Counted from the stretch's first letter, positions 7,103 to 13,677 are shown. The stretch is DNA of 13,872 nucleotides from JBFLXN01 sp040755715 [NCBI: Candidatus Edwardsbacteria bacterium] (GCA_040755715.1 JBFLXN010000061.1:1-13872); one strand, 5' to 3'. Numbers and translations: made by a program. Notes: generated by a model not told the origin, from the letters alone.

Positions 7103-8553
7103 TTAAGCGGCTAGGGAGAGAATTTTAGCCCACTTACCTTGAATGGTGGAAATATTCTGAAGTTCTTTAAGAGGGATTGGGACATTGTAGTTGAGAGACA
7201 TGTGAGGTCTTAAGAAATTGTAGTGTGTAACAAAGAGAATGATAAGAGCGAGAGCACCATTAAAGGAATTAAAACCAGCAGCAGGTCTGAGATGGTGTTT
7301 AAAAGTGCGAATAACTCTTTCTACGAGTTGTTTGAAAGGTCTGAATTCAGCAGATTCAGAATCAAGGTTTTGTAATCCAATGACTTTTTTGAGAGAGAGT
7401 TTATTGGCAGGACGGGATTGATTAATAAAATGGATACCTGCCGGAGAGGAAGGATTGCCATCAGTGATAAGAGTAATTTGTTGGTCATCTTTAGCGGTAC
7501 GAATAGCTTCGTTCATAGCAATGATAGCGGGTTGAGTCTCTCTGGAGTCAGCGAGATGGTAAGAGGAGATTTTACGAGATTTAGAAGAAATAAAGAGAAA
7601 AGAATAAAATTGTTTGCCTAGGATTTTAATATAAGCTTCGTCACCGGCAGAGATATCATCAATAGGGCCTTTGTTTTTAAGATTAAAGTTATGGCAATAA
7701 TAAGCAGCCGAAGAGGCATAATTTAAGATAGTTTTGTGAGAGACCCTGATATTGAAAATCATATACAAAATAAGTGCAGTTTTACGGGCTGAGAGTGCAA
7801 AAGAGACGTAGAAAGAAAGAATAAGACCAATGGTCTTAATAGAGTGGTAAGATTTAGCAAGGTTAATAGATGGTTTATCAGGAGAAGAAAGTTTTAATGG
7901 TGAAGGTTGATAAAGATATTCACGGAATTGATAGTTAAGTTTAAATTGAGAAAGGAGTTTGGTTTTAATAAATTTTTCTAAAGGATTAAGTTTGCTTAAA
8001 GCGGATAAACGATGTTGGCAGTTATCGTTACAGCATTTATGAATAATAAGGTCTTTAAAATGTTTCCAGACGAATAAAGCGTTGTGGCAATAAGGACAGA
8101 AGAATTTTGATTTTAAAGAAGTTTTTTTAGCTTGTTGAAAAAGGTTAGAACAGACTTTGCCTCTAATTTGGGATCTTTTAGAGCCGTCGTTGAAATAGAG
8201 ATATTTGCTTGGAGCGTGGCATAAGGGACAATAAACATTTTCGGTTACATAAAGAGATTTATCACGGTGATTAACAGGTTTAAGGGGTTTGCCGTGAGTA
8301 TGACAGTATTGTTTTAAGAGTTCTTTGAAGTTTTTTTTTGAGATTCTTCGGGTTTTTGAGTTAAAGGCGGATTAGGCTCAAGATAAAAGTTTCTATAGTT
8401 AGGATGTTTTTCCTTAAAATCGTCTTTAGGTTTAATGTTAGGATCGCGATTAGCAATAATATCTGAAAGTTCTTTTATGATCATAATAATTTGTTCGCGA
8501 GTAAATTTGGAGCATATCCAAATAACAAAACGTGAAACTTTGGTCATGGACAT
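7103..8553 (-). CDS. Zinc-ribbon DDE transposase made by -1 ribosomal frameshift
   Basis: Two overlapping frames are open without interruption across this span. Reading 74 residues from ATG 8553, slipping back one base on the A9 run at 8339-8331, and continuing to TAA at 7103 gives 483 residues. The start has a perfect AAGGAGG seven bases upstream. The N-terminal part (1-74) looks DNA-binding or regulatory. After the slip come cysteine pairs Cys109/Cys112 with Cys135, and Cys153/Cys156 with Cys174/Cys175/Cys179, i.e. zinc-ribbon modules (CPLC, CPYC). The catalytic domain follows, with Asp305 (GDEAYIK), Asp365 (LITDGNPS) and Glu412 (QLVERVIRTFK), then THYNFLRPHMSLN typical of IS6/IS240-like transposases. 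The second frame has no ATG, GTG or TTG for its first 188 codons, so it cannot easily be made except by frameshifting. Confidence 0.8.
8314..8553 (-). CDS. Unshifted OrfA product of the nested IS
   Basis: Without frameshifting, translation from ATG 8553 stops at TAA 8314 after 79 residues. The protein is basic with a helical segment (FTREQIIMIIKELSDII), then a Pro/Lys-rich tail. In IS1 and IS3 elements the equivalent short product binds the terminal repeats and represses transposition; a similar role here is inference from layout only. An in-frame ATG at 8616 was not chosen because it would translate through the ribosome-binding site and promoter. Confidence 0.65.
   Translation of the reverse strand: MSMTKVSRFVIWICSKFTREQIIMIIKELSDIIANRDPNIKPKDDFKEKHPNYRNFYLEPNPPLTQKPEESQKKTSKNS
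8331..8340 (-). promoter_or_regulatory. Slippery A9 site for -1 frameshifting
   Basis: The minus-strand run C-AAAAAAAAA-C contains the heptamer A_AAA_AAA in the OrfA frame. Slipping one base back puts the ribosome in the long transposase frame. OrfA terminates 15 bases past the run, as in other IS frameshift windows. Confidence 0.75.
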
Positions 8554-8586
8554 AAAATAACCTCCTTTATAGTGAATAACACTACA

Positions 8587-8616
8587 ATAATAAGGGGGGA
8601 GGGAGATAAAAATCAA
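8587..8616 (-). promoter_or_regulatory. Transposase promoter of the nested IS
   Basis: On the minus strand TTGATT (8616-8611), an 18-bp spacer containing a C-rich run, and TATTAT (8592-8587). The predicted start near 8580 gives a short leader that contains the small inverted repeat TAGTG-TTATT-CACTA just before the ribosome-binding site. Confidence 0.5.
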
Positions 8617-8637
8617 TAAAAATATTAAAAATAAAGA

Positions 8638-8661
8638 TTTTTAGGTAAAAATACCTAAAAA
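8638..8661. repeat. Perfect hairpin just inside the right end of the nested IS
   Basis: TTTTTAGGTA and TACCTAAAAA form 10-bp arms around AAAA, directly abutting the right terminal repeat. It may shield the transposase from outside transcription or be a protein-binding site. Confidence 0.6.
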
Positions 8662-8675
8662 ACTTTTGACATTAC

Positions 8676-8684
8676 ATTATCCCT
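8676..8684. repeat. 9-bp target site duplication of the nested IS, right copy
   Basis: ATTATCCCT, identical to 6920-6928. Confidence 0.85.
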
Positions 8685-8700
8685 ACGAAGGAGGGAAAAG

Positions 8701-9641
8701 ATGGAAGGCACAACTCAGGTAAGCGGAGAGAAACCGGTAGAAGTTGGGGGCAGTGGAGTGGTCAGCCTAATTCGTAAAGTAAATCGGGTGACCCAACGCA
8801 AGTTCAGTGCAGAAGACAAAATCAGGATAGTGCTGGAAGGATTTCGTAAGGAAATACCCGTAACTGACTTATGTCGCCGGGAACGGATAGGCAGTGCAGT
8901 CTATTATTCCTGGTTAAAACAGTTTATGGAGGGTGGTAAAGCCAGACTCAGAGGAGACACCTTAAGGGAAGCAACCAAAGAGGAAGTAGATAGGTTAAAA
9001 CAAGAAACCAGCCAGTGGTTTATCGTCTACTGAAGAAAGCCAGGTTGACTGAGCCGAGGGCTTTGGTAGAAATGGCGGTAGCAAAGGAATGGCGGTATAA
9101 GACAGTTGGTTGTGATGAAATCTGGCAGAGCGATGCGACGAACTATTTTGTGGTTGGTTGGGGGTATTACAAACAGATTACAGTTCAAGATGATTATTCA
9201 AGGTATCCTTCGGCTGGGATTTAAGGCCTGATGAGACGGCCTTTAGTTTTAGTGATGTGGTGGAGCAGGCGATAGAACATGCGTGTGGGAAAGGACATCT
9301 AAAAGACGGGGAAAGGGCCTCGATTGCTTTCTGATAACGGTTCAGGGTTCACTGGTGAGGTTATGGCTAATTATCTGAAAGTTCACGGGATAAAACATAT
9401 TTTGGGTCGGCCGTATCATCCTCAGATTCAGGGTAAGATAGAGCGATTTCATCGGAGTATAAAAGAGAAGGTGTGTTTATTGGTTTACTGTTCGCCGGAA
9501 GAGCTGAAGAAAGGAATAGATGAGGCGATAGCTACCTACCGGCTTACTCCACATAAATCCTTGGATAATGTTAGTCCAAGGGATGTCTATGAAGGGAAAA
9601 GAGAAGAGAACCTGAAAAGAGAGAAGAGACAAAGAGGTTGA
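8701..9641 (+). pseudogene. IS3-family-like transposase, deleted and frameshifted
   Basis: The first segment (8701-9033, preceded by GAAGGAGGG) is an OrfA-type protein: an HTH_Tnp-like domain (RKFSAEDKIRIVLEGF..LCRRERIGSAVYYSWLKQF) and the start of a coiled coil (EEVDRLKQE). It is then joined out of frame to the middle of OrfB (VYRLLKKARL, from about 9015), so the intervening part of the protein is missing. The rve catalytic core follows: first Asp in WQSDATN, second in LLSDNGSG, Glu in KIERFHR, with exactly 35 residues between the last two (D-x35-E). A one-base loss near 9205-9215 and a one-base gain near 9300-9318 break the frame; the middle piece (WDLRPDETAFSFSDVV) is readable in another frame. 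The last segment ends at TGA 9641. It cannot make active transposase. Confidence 0.85.
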
Positions 9642-9667
9642 CTTGGGAAAGGAGAAAAAGGTATAAT
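9638..9667 (+). promoter_or_regulatory. Outward-facing promoter near the right end of the IS3-like element
   Basis: TTGACT (9638-9643), an 18-bp spacer and TATAAT (9662-9667), reading out of the element. No plus-strand gene follows; a transcript would run antisense to the secreted-protein remnants beyond. Confidence 0.4.
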
Positions 9668-9734
9668 TTGGAAGAGCAATGGGTTCATTTAACCCTTTAA
9701 GGTCTCTATTCCAAAATTGTCAAAGTGTCCAATT

Positions 9735-9739
9735 CCAGC
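9735..9739. repeat. Possible 5-bp target duplication of the IS3-like element (right copy)
   Basis: CCAGC, matching 6846-6850. See the left copy for caveats. Confidence 0.4.
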
Positions 9740-9775
9740 TGAATGCTAACACTCAAACCAACCAACACCAACCGC

Positions 9776-9925
9776 TCAACCCTCAGTGTCGTTTATCATA
9801 TGCACAGCATTCGGTGCTGCCCCCGGACCGTAACTATCATAGACCCACTTCGGCTCAGCAGAACCCAAAGCCGCAAAAATCATCACCAAACCAGCGGCTG
9901 CGAATAATGTTCTGAGCTGTTTCAT
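9776..9925 (-). pseudogene. Truncated secreted-protein ORF (49 residues)
   Basis: ATG 9925 is preceded by AAAGGAG at 11 bases. The protein starts MKQLRTLF, has a hydrophobic core (LVMIFAALG) and a likely cleavage after GSA, then EPKWVYDSYGPGAAP and a stop at 9776. A good signal peptide on only about 26 mature residues, ending 42 bp short of the IS3-like element, suggests the start of a larger exported protein cut off by decay or by the insertion. No family can be named. The DNA on the far side of the IS does not obviously continue it. Confidence 0.5.
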
Positions 9926-9951
9926 TTTTGTATCTTCTCCTTTCCTGTAAC

Positions 9952-10000
9952 GGTTGGATTTCCGCCAAAAGCGGATCTGCCTCAGGCATGATATCCAACC
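9952..10000. repeat. Compound palindrome: outer stem with two inner hairpins
   Basis: Outer arms GGTTGGAT (9952-9959) and ATCCAACC (9993-10000) enclose TCCGC-CAAAA-GCGGA (9961-9975) and TGCC-TCA-GGCA (9978-9988), a three-stem cruciform-capable unit. Confidence 0.65.
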
Positions 10001-10023
10001 TTCTTTGATTTCTTGACTCTTTT

Positions 10024-10043
10024 GTCAGACAGGGATGTCTGAC
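10024..10043. repeat. Palindrome GTCAGACA..TGTCTGAC
   Basis: Perfect 8-bp arms around GGGA. No T-run follows on either strand, so it is not a standard terminator. Confidence 0.6.
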
Positions 10044-10146
10044 CTACCATTTTATCGCCGCCATTTCCGGTTTTCAACACCTCCTTTCCGCCAGCGGACG
10101 AATTTTTTTGTTTGTAGTGTAGCCCTTTATGGACGTAATTCCGTAG

Positions 10147-10166
10147 CCCAGACATTTATGTCTGGG
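10147..10166. repeat. Palindrome CCCAGACA..TGTCTGGG
   Basis: Perfect 8-bp arms around TTTA, preceded by CCGTAG. The same CCGTAGCCCAG word, inverted, borders the palindrome at 10247, so the two belong to one repeat family. Confidence 0.6.
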
Positions 10167-10207
10167 GAATAATGAAATAATGAATGAGAGATTTTGTTTT
10201 TTATAAG

Positions 10208-10228
10208 GCCGTTAACGGCTTTTTTTTT
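10208..10228 (+). terminator. Possible intrinsic terminator
   Basis: GCCG-TTAA-CGGC followed at once by nine T residues. The stem is only four strong pairs, and no plus-strand gene ends here, so it may stop stray transcription from the IS end promoter or simply be a repeat. Confidence 0.35.
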
Positions 10229-10246
10229 CGCGTTTTTTCTTTATTT

Positions 10247-10266
10247 CCCAGCCTTAAAAGGCTGGG
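10247..10266. repeat. Palindrome CCCAGCCTT..AAGGCTGGG
   Basis: Perfect 9-bp arms around AA, followed by CTACGG, matching the border of the palindrome at 10147. It lies 24 bp beyond the FG-GAP remnant stop and could act as a 3' stabilising hairpin for that transcript. Confidence 0.6.
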
Positions 10267-10412
10267 CTACGGATAAACCCAACTTCCAATCTATCGCAAT
10301 ACAATCATCTTCTTTGTATCTGCGAAATCACCTGCAGTTAGTCTATAGAAATACACGCCTGCCGACACCTGTTTGCCACTTTCATCTCTGCTATCCCATA
10401 CCACCGACCTCA

Positions 10413-10475
10413 CCCTTCCCTCCCCTTGTCCCGCCAGAGCGGGATCCCGCATTTGCGGTGAAGGGGAGGGAAGGG
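10413..10475. repeat. 63-bp compound palindrome inserted in the sorting domain
   Basis: Perfect 15-bp arms CCCTTCCCTCCCCTT (10413-10427) and its inverse (10461-10475) enclose two hairpins, CCCGC-CAGA-GCGGG and CCGC-ATTT-GCGG. The plan matches the unit at 9952-10000. It separates LVNE from RSVVWDSRDESG, which are normally only a few residues apart, and shifts the frame into a stop. Confidence 0.75.
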
Positions 10476-10546
10476 AGGGGTTATCTCATTGACTAATGTC
10501 TTCACCAGCTGCCCCGCCACATTGTAGACCTTCAGAGTAGTGTGGC

Positions 10547-10595
10547 TAATGGCTGATAGCTCATGGCTGATAGCGGACAGCGAATAGCGAATAGC
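10547..10595. repeat. Heptanucleotide tandem repeat, seven units
   Basis: Seven consecutive 7-mers ending in GC: TAATGGC TGATAGC TCATGGC TGATAGC GGACAGC GAATAGC GAATAGC. They lie inside the sorting-domain coding region and encode LSAISHE-LSAISHT-like residues. Confidence 0.75.
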
Positions 10596-10630
10596 GGTTT
10601 GTGAAGTGAAGGGATTCGGCTGATTCTGGA

Positions 10631-10665
10631 ATAAGCGTATAGCGTCAGGCGCCCAGCGTTTAGCG
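10631..10665. repeat. Heptanucleotide tandem repeat, five units
   Basis: Five 7-mers ending in GCG: ATAAGCG TATAGCG TCAGGCG CCCAGCG TTTAGCG, just upstream of the sorting domain. They code for KRWAPDAIRL on the minus strand. Confidence 0.6.
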
Positions 10666-12058
10666 GAAGTTTCCTCCACCCCCGGTCCCGGGCCTGTATA
10701 TTTACAAACTGACCGGACCAGAAGAACCCGACATCATTACTTCGTCTTTTCCATCCCCATTTACATCGCCTGCACAACAAACCCTATAGGCACATCCCGC
10801 AAGCCAGCCATCCTCAATCGTATCCATAATTGCGCTTCCAAGCCAGAGATAATCCACTCCTTTAGAAACTGAAGCAGGAATTGAATCACCACGGGCAGTG
10901 GACATAAACTCCCCATAATTATTGCTGTCTGCCTCACCAACTCCAGATGACCAATAACCTAAAGAACTTGAGTCTGTTTTGCCAACCATCCACACATCAA
11001 CAACGCTATCCATCGGGGAACCACCGTAAAAGACATATACTTTGCCCCCATATCTTCCACTAGGATAATACTCACTTCCAGTAACTACACGGTCATAATC
11101 TATTTTATTTTTGAAAAAAGAAACATTGTAGAAACCCAATCATTGACTTGCTACTTCCCCACATTTTGCCATATCATAGATTGTGTCCATTGGTGAGCCG
11201 CCATAATAGACATAGACCCTACCAGCCATGAAAGGTGCAATTGTCCCATCTCCATAACCCCAAGCTCCTATTACTATATCCTGAAAGCCATCCTTATTCA
11301 CATCACCACCAGAACCAACGCTGATTCCGAACGCCTCCCCGCTATCCCCGTGACCGCCAGACAAAATTACATCAGGAATGGTATCAAATGGACTACCATC
11401 ATAGTAGATAAAAACTGTTCCATTTACTGCCAGGGTTCAAGTAGTCTCCTGTAATCAAGTCTACTGTATCGTCAAGCATTGACATCTCCGCAAGCCAGTG
11501 CTAAACTTATTCTCGGAAGACTATCGTCTGGAAGACTATCCATCGGATTGCTACCATAATATATGAGTATATTGGGAATAGTTGCCCTCCCAGATACTAC
11601 TACATCTGAAAATCCATCACCATTCAAATCACCCTCTGCTATCCATCTGCCACCTGCACCCGGCTGTGCAGAGTCATACAATATTAAATCGGGTATGCTA
11701 TCTATTCCTCCAAGACCACCATAATATAAATACACTTTGGTTGCAATATCCTGTTGCGCCTTAACTCTATGTCCCAAAACGGTTACATCATCGTAGCCAT
11801 CTCCGTTCACATCACCAACTCCCCCAATCGCCATGCCAAAACTACTAATGCTGTCTTCAGGCGCCCCAGTCTTGAAGATTATCTGCAGATTATAGGTAGT
11901 CTGGGCGAAACAACAAGGTAGAAGGGAGAAGAGAAAAGGGAGAATGGAAAGCCCAAAGATAAGAAGTTTTTTCATAATTGGCTCCAATTTGGCATTTCGG
12001 TAATTGCCAAAGTGCCAAAGGGAAAAAAAGGACAAGATGAATTGCAACCGCTACTATA

Positions 12059-12087
12059 ATTATAACCAAAAATTTCCAAAAATGCAA
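12059..12087 (-). promoter_or_regulatory. Promoter of the FG-GAP gene
   Basis: On the minus strand TTGCAT (12087-12082), a 17-bp spacer and a consensus TATAAT (12064-12059). Start near 12052 gives a leader of about 77 bases to ATG 11975. Confidence 0.65.
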
Positions 12088-12316
12088 AAGGGAAATCAAG
12101 ATTTTTTTGAAAAAATTTTTGTGGCGGAAAACTTATGTCAAATCTGGGCTTTATTTAGACCTCACAGAAATTCTCCACACCCATATTGTTGAAATCAGAA
12201 AAATGGGCATCAAATGTGCAAGCGAATATAGAGGAAATAGATTTGTTTCCGGCGGAAAGTTGTAGGTTTTTTGAAAAACAATATTGATAAATGAGTTAGG
12301 GTTAAAAAACACAGAT
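12088..12316. other. AT-rich intergenic region between murA and the FG-GAP remnant
   Basis: No gene supported. It contains a TTTCCG-G-CGGAAA-like hairpin (about 12247-12259) and several A/T runs. No standard terminator for murA was found, although the hairpin is the best candidate. Confidence 0.5.
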
Positions 12317-13585
12317 TTATTCAGGCACTGATATCCTTTCTATTCTGGCTCCTAGTGCTTGTAGTTTCTTTTCAAAATTCTCATATCCACGGTCAAGATG
12401 ATAGATACGGGAAATTTCTGTTTTACCTTCAGCAACGAGTCCAGCCAAAACCAAAGCCGCACTGGCACGCAAATCCGAAGCCATCACAGGAGCACCGCTC
12501 AAAGACTTAATTCCTTTGATAATGGCACTATTTCCTTCAATTCTAATATCTGCTCCTAATCGCTGGAGTTCCAGAACATGCATAAAGCGGTTCTCAAAAA
12601 TAGTTTCGGTTATAACACTAATTCCTTCCGTTACTGTCATTAACGACATCAGTTGAGCCTGCACATCGGTGGGAAAGCCCGGATAAGGAGCGATGATAAC
12701 TTCTAATGGCTTGCGTTTTTCTCTTCCTGTAATTTTGATTTTTTTTGTTTCTATTTCTATTTGTATCCCAGCTTCTTGGAGTTTTTCAATAACTGCACTG
12801 CAATGTTCCGGAAAGCAATCCTCTATTTCTATTTGACCTTTGGTAATTGCACTAGCAATCATCAAAGTGGCGGTTTCAATCCGGTCAGGAATAAGAGTAT
12901 GCTCCGCACCGGCTAAGGATTTAACGCCGTCTATGGTTAACAGTGGTGTCCCTGCGCCAGAAATTCTTGCTCCCATTCTATTCAGATATTCGGCTACATC
13001 TGCTACTTCTGGTTCACAGGCGGCGTGTTCAATTACTGTTTTTCCTTGAGCCAGAGTAGCTGCCATCATTACATTGATTGTGGCTCCAACACTTGAGCCA
13101 TGGGGTCCTTCTAAAAAGATAGCCGCTCCTTTAAGTCCTTTTGCCTTTGCTTCAATGTAACCATATTTTACTTCAATTTCTGCACCGAGTTCACGCATTC
13201 CTTTGAGGTGTAGGTCTATCGGTCTTGCTCCAATAGCACATCCACCAGGTAACGAAACCTTTGCCTGCCCAAGCCGTGCTAAAAGTGGACCGAGAACATA
13301 ATAAGATGCCCTCATTGTTTTAACCAATTCATAAGGAGCCACAAAATTCAAAGAACCAGAAGCATCAATCGTCAAAACATTATTTTCAAATTCTACCTTT
13401 GCTCCCAACAGAGAGAGCATTTTCTTCATTGTTCTCACATCCATCACATTGGGAATATTACAAATCCTGCTCTTTCCCGAAGCTAAGAGTGAAGCCGCCA
13501 TAATTGGCAAAGCTGAATTCTTCGCTCCACTAATCTTCATTCTTCCTTCTAATCTATTTCCACCCTGAATGACAAATTTGTCCAT
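12317..13585 (-). CDS. murA: UDP-N-acetylglucosamine 1-carboxyvinyltransferase
   Basis: A 422-residue enzyme catalysing the first committed step of peptidoglycan synthesis, transfer of enolpyruvate from PEP to UDP-GlcNAc in the cytoplasm. Lys22-Asn23 (GAKNSALP), catalytic Cys116 in PGGCAIGARPIDLHL, Asp307 in PGFPTDVQAQ and Arg373 in ASDLRASAALV all match the family. Having Cys rather than Asp at 116 predicts fosfomycin sensitivity by covalent modification, as known for Cys-type MurA. ATG 13585 is chosen because homologues begin MDKFVIQGG; a TTG at 13609 would add eight residues. The Shine-Dalgarno is weak (AGAAGAGA). It is complete, in ordinary codon usage, and separate from the broken FG-GAP gene downstream. 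Confidence 0.97.
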   Translation of the reverse strand: MDKFVIQGGNRLEGRMKISGAKNSALPIMAASLLASGKSRICNIPNVMDVRTMKKMLSLLGAKVEFENNVLTIDASGSLNFVAPYELVKTMRASYYVLGPLLARLGQAKVSLPGGCAIGARPIDLHLKGMRELGAEIEVKYGYIEAKAKGLKGAAIFLEGPHGSSVGATINVMMAATLAQGKTVIEHAACEPEVADVAEYLNRMGARISGAGTPLLTIDGVKSLAGAEHTLIPDRIETATLMIASAITKGQIEIEDCFPEHCSAVIEKLQEAGIQIEIETKKIKITGREKRKPLEVIIAPYPGFPTDVQAQLMSLMTVTEGISVITETIFENRFMHVLELQRLGADIRIEGNSAIIKGIKSLSGAPVMASDLRASAALVLAGLVAEGKTEISRIYHLDRGYENFEKKLQALGARIERISVPE

Positions 13586-13607
13586 TTCATCTCTTCTCAC
13601 AAACGGC

Positions 13608-13674
13608 AAGGTTAAGGTTTAGGATAAGGTTCAGAAATTATATCTTATTTCTCTCAATCTTAACCTCAACCTTA
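13608..13674. repeat. Hexamer-rich inverted repeat around the murA promoter
   Basis: AAGGTT occurs at 13608, 13614 and 13626. The inverse words TTAACC and TCAACC follow at 13660-13671, forming imperfect outer arms. AGAAAT (13633-13638) and ATTTCT (13647-13652) form an inner pair. Confidence 0.55.
13637..13642 (-). promoter_or_regulatory. Probable -10 box of murA
   Basis: A consensus TATAAT on the minus strand, about 50 bp before ATG 13585 and in the loop of the surrounding inverted repeat. The -35 is poor (GGTTAA at 17 bp or TTAAGA at 15 bp). Confidence 0.4.
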
Positions 13675-13677
13675 TTT

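Larger units (their letters stand above)
6929..8675 (-). mobile_element. Intact-looking 1747-bp insertion sequence of uncertain family
   Basis: Terminal inverted repeats are GATAATGTCAAAAGTT (6929-6944) and AACTTTTGACATTAC (8661-8675), identical over 14 bases with one extra base in the left copy. Perfect 9-bp direct repeats flank it. It carries one transposase on the minus strand made from two frames, its own promoter near the right end, and a strong hairpin just inside that end. A 9-bp duplication and -1 frameshifting recall the IS1 family, while the DDE domain looks more like the IS6/IS240 style and the element is long for either. I therefore do not assign a family. The perfect target copies imply a recent insertion compared with the decayed host element. 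Confidence 0.85.
6851..9734 (+). mobile_element. Decayed IS3-family-like element, split by a nested IS
   Basis: The left end (from 6851) and the inverse of the right end (to 9734) share TTGGACA at their tips and a second block, ATAGAGAC(T/C)TTA-AGGGTT, about 20 bp further in (left about 6876-6892, right about 9692-9711). The TGGA..CAGACA style is reminiscent of IS2/IS3-group ends. Candidate CCAGC target repeats flank it. Removing the nested 1747-bp element and one target copy leaves about 1.13 kb, short for IS3 elements and consistent with the deletion seen in its transposase. It carries one disrupted transposase on the plus strand. Confidence 0.65.
9926..10290. other. Gene-free palindrome cluster
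   Basis: 365 bp without a supported gene, holding at least four separate palindromes (listed individually) and two fragments resembling their arms (TCCGCCAGCGGACG near 10089 and CCGTAGCCC near 10141). It lies between the truncated secreted ORF and the end of the FG-GAP remnant. The open frames crossing it are GC-palindrome artefacts. Confidence 0.6.
10291..11975 (-). pseudogene. FG-GAP repeat secreted protein with C-terminal sorting domain, broken
   Basis: From ATG 11975 (GGAG six bases upstream): a signal peptide of about 24 residues (cleavage after CFA), then FG-GAP/integrin-like propeller blades with calcium loops DVNGDGYDD, DLNGDGFSD, DVNKDGFQD and DVNGDGKDE, each followed by a YYGGSPMDS-type strand. 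The end matches the Por/T9SS type A sorting domain: QNQPNPFTSQTAIRYSL, LKVYNVAGQLVKTLVNE, then VVWDSRDESGKQVSAGVYFYRL and stop TAG 10291. The start is rejected at 12047, which would translate the leader. The frame breaks near 11472 and 11420, has a TGA at 11142-11140, breaks again near 10697, and is shifted by a palindrome inserted at 10413-10475. Pieces between lesions still translate well, so decay is fairly recent or, less likely, some indels are assembly errors. It would be a cell-surface or secreted protein if whole. Confidence 0.85.

Noticed and set aside
8554-8616. Extended N-terminus for the nested IS OrfA
   Set aside because: It would translate the promoter -10 region and the perfect AAGGAGG; ATG 8553 has ideal spacing.
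9679-9915. Plus-strand open frame of 78 codons
   Set aside because: It overlaps the IS3-like right end and is the antisense of the signal-peptide ORF at 9776-9925. Composition is Gln/Asn/Pro-rich with no RBS.
10194-10496. Plus-strand open frame of 100 codons with a hydrophobic start
   Set aside because: It reads T-runs, palindromes and the antisense of the sorting domain. There is no RBS, and the minus strand shows clear protein homology instead.
10547-10665. Short repeats considered as a CRISPR array
   Set aside because: Units are 7 bp and contiguous with no spacers; no cas genes are present in the window.
10532-10780. Minus-strand open frame of 82 codons
   Set aside because: It is an alternative frame over the heptamer repeats and FG-GAP remnant; the family-like residues (DVNGDGKDE, QNQPNPFT) are in the other frames.
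11976-12047. Extended N-terminus for the FG-GAP protein
   Set aside because: It would place the signal peptide internally and use a start only a few bases from the predicted transcript start; ATG 11975 with GGAG fits better.
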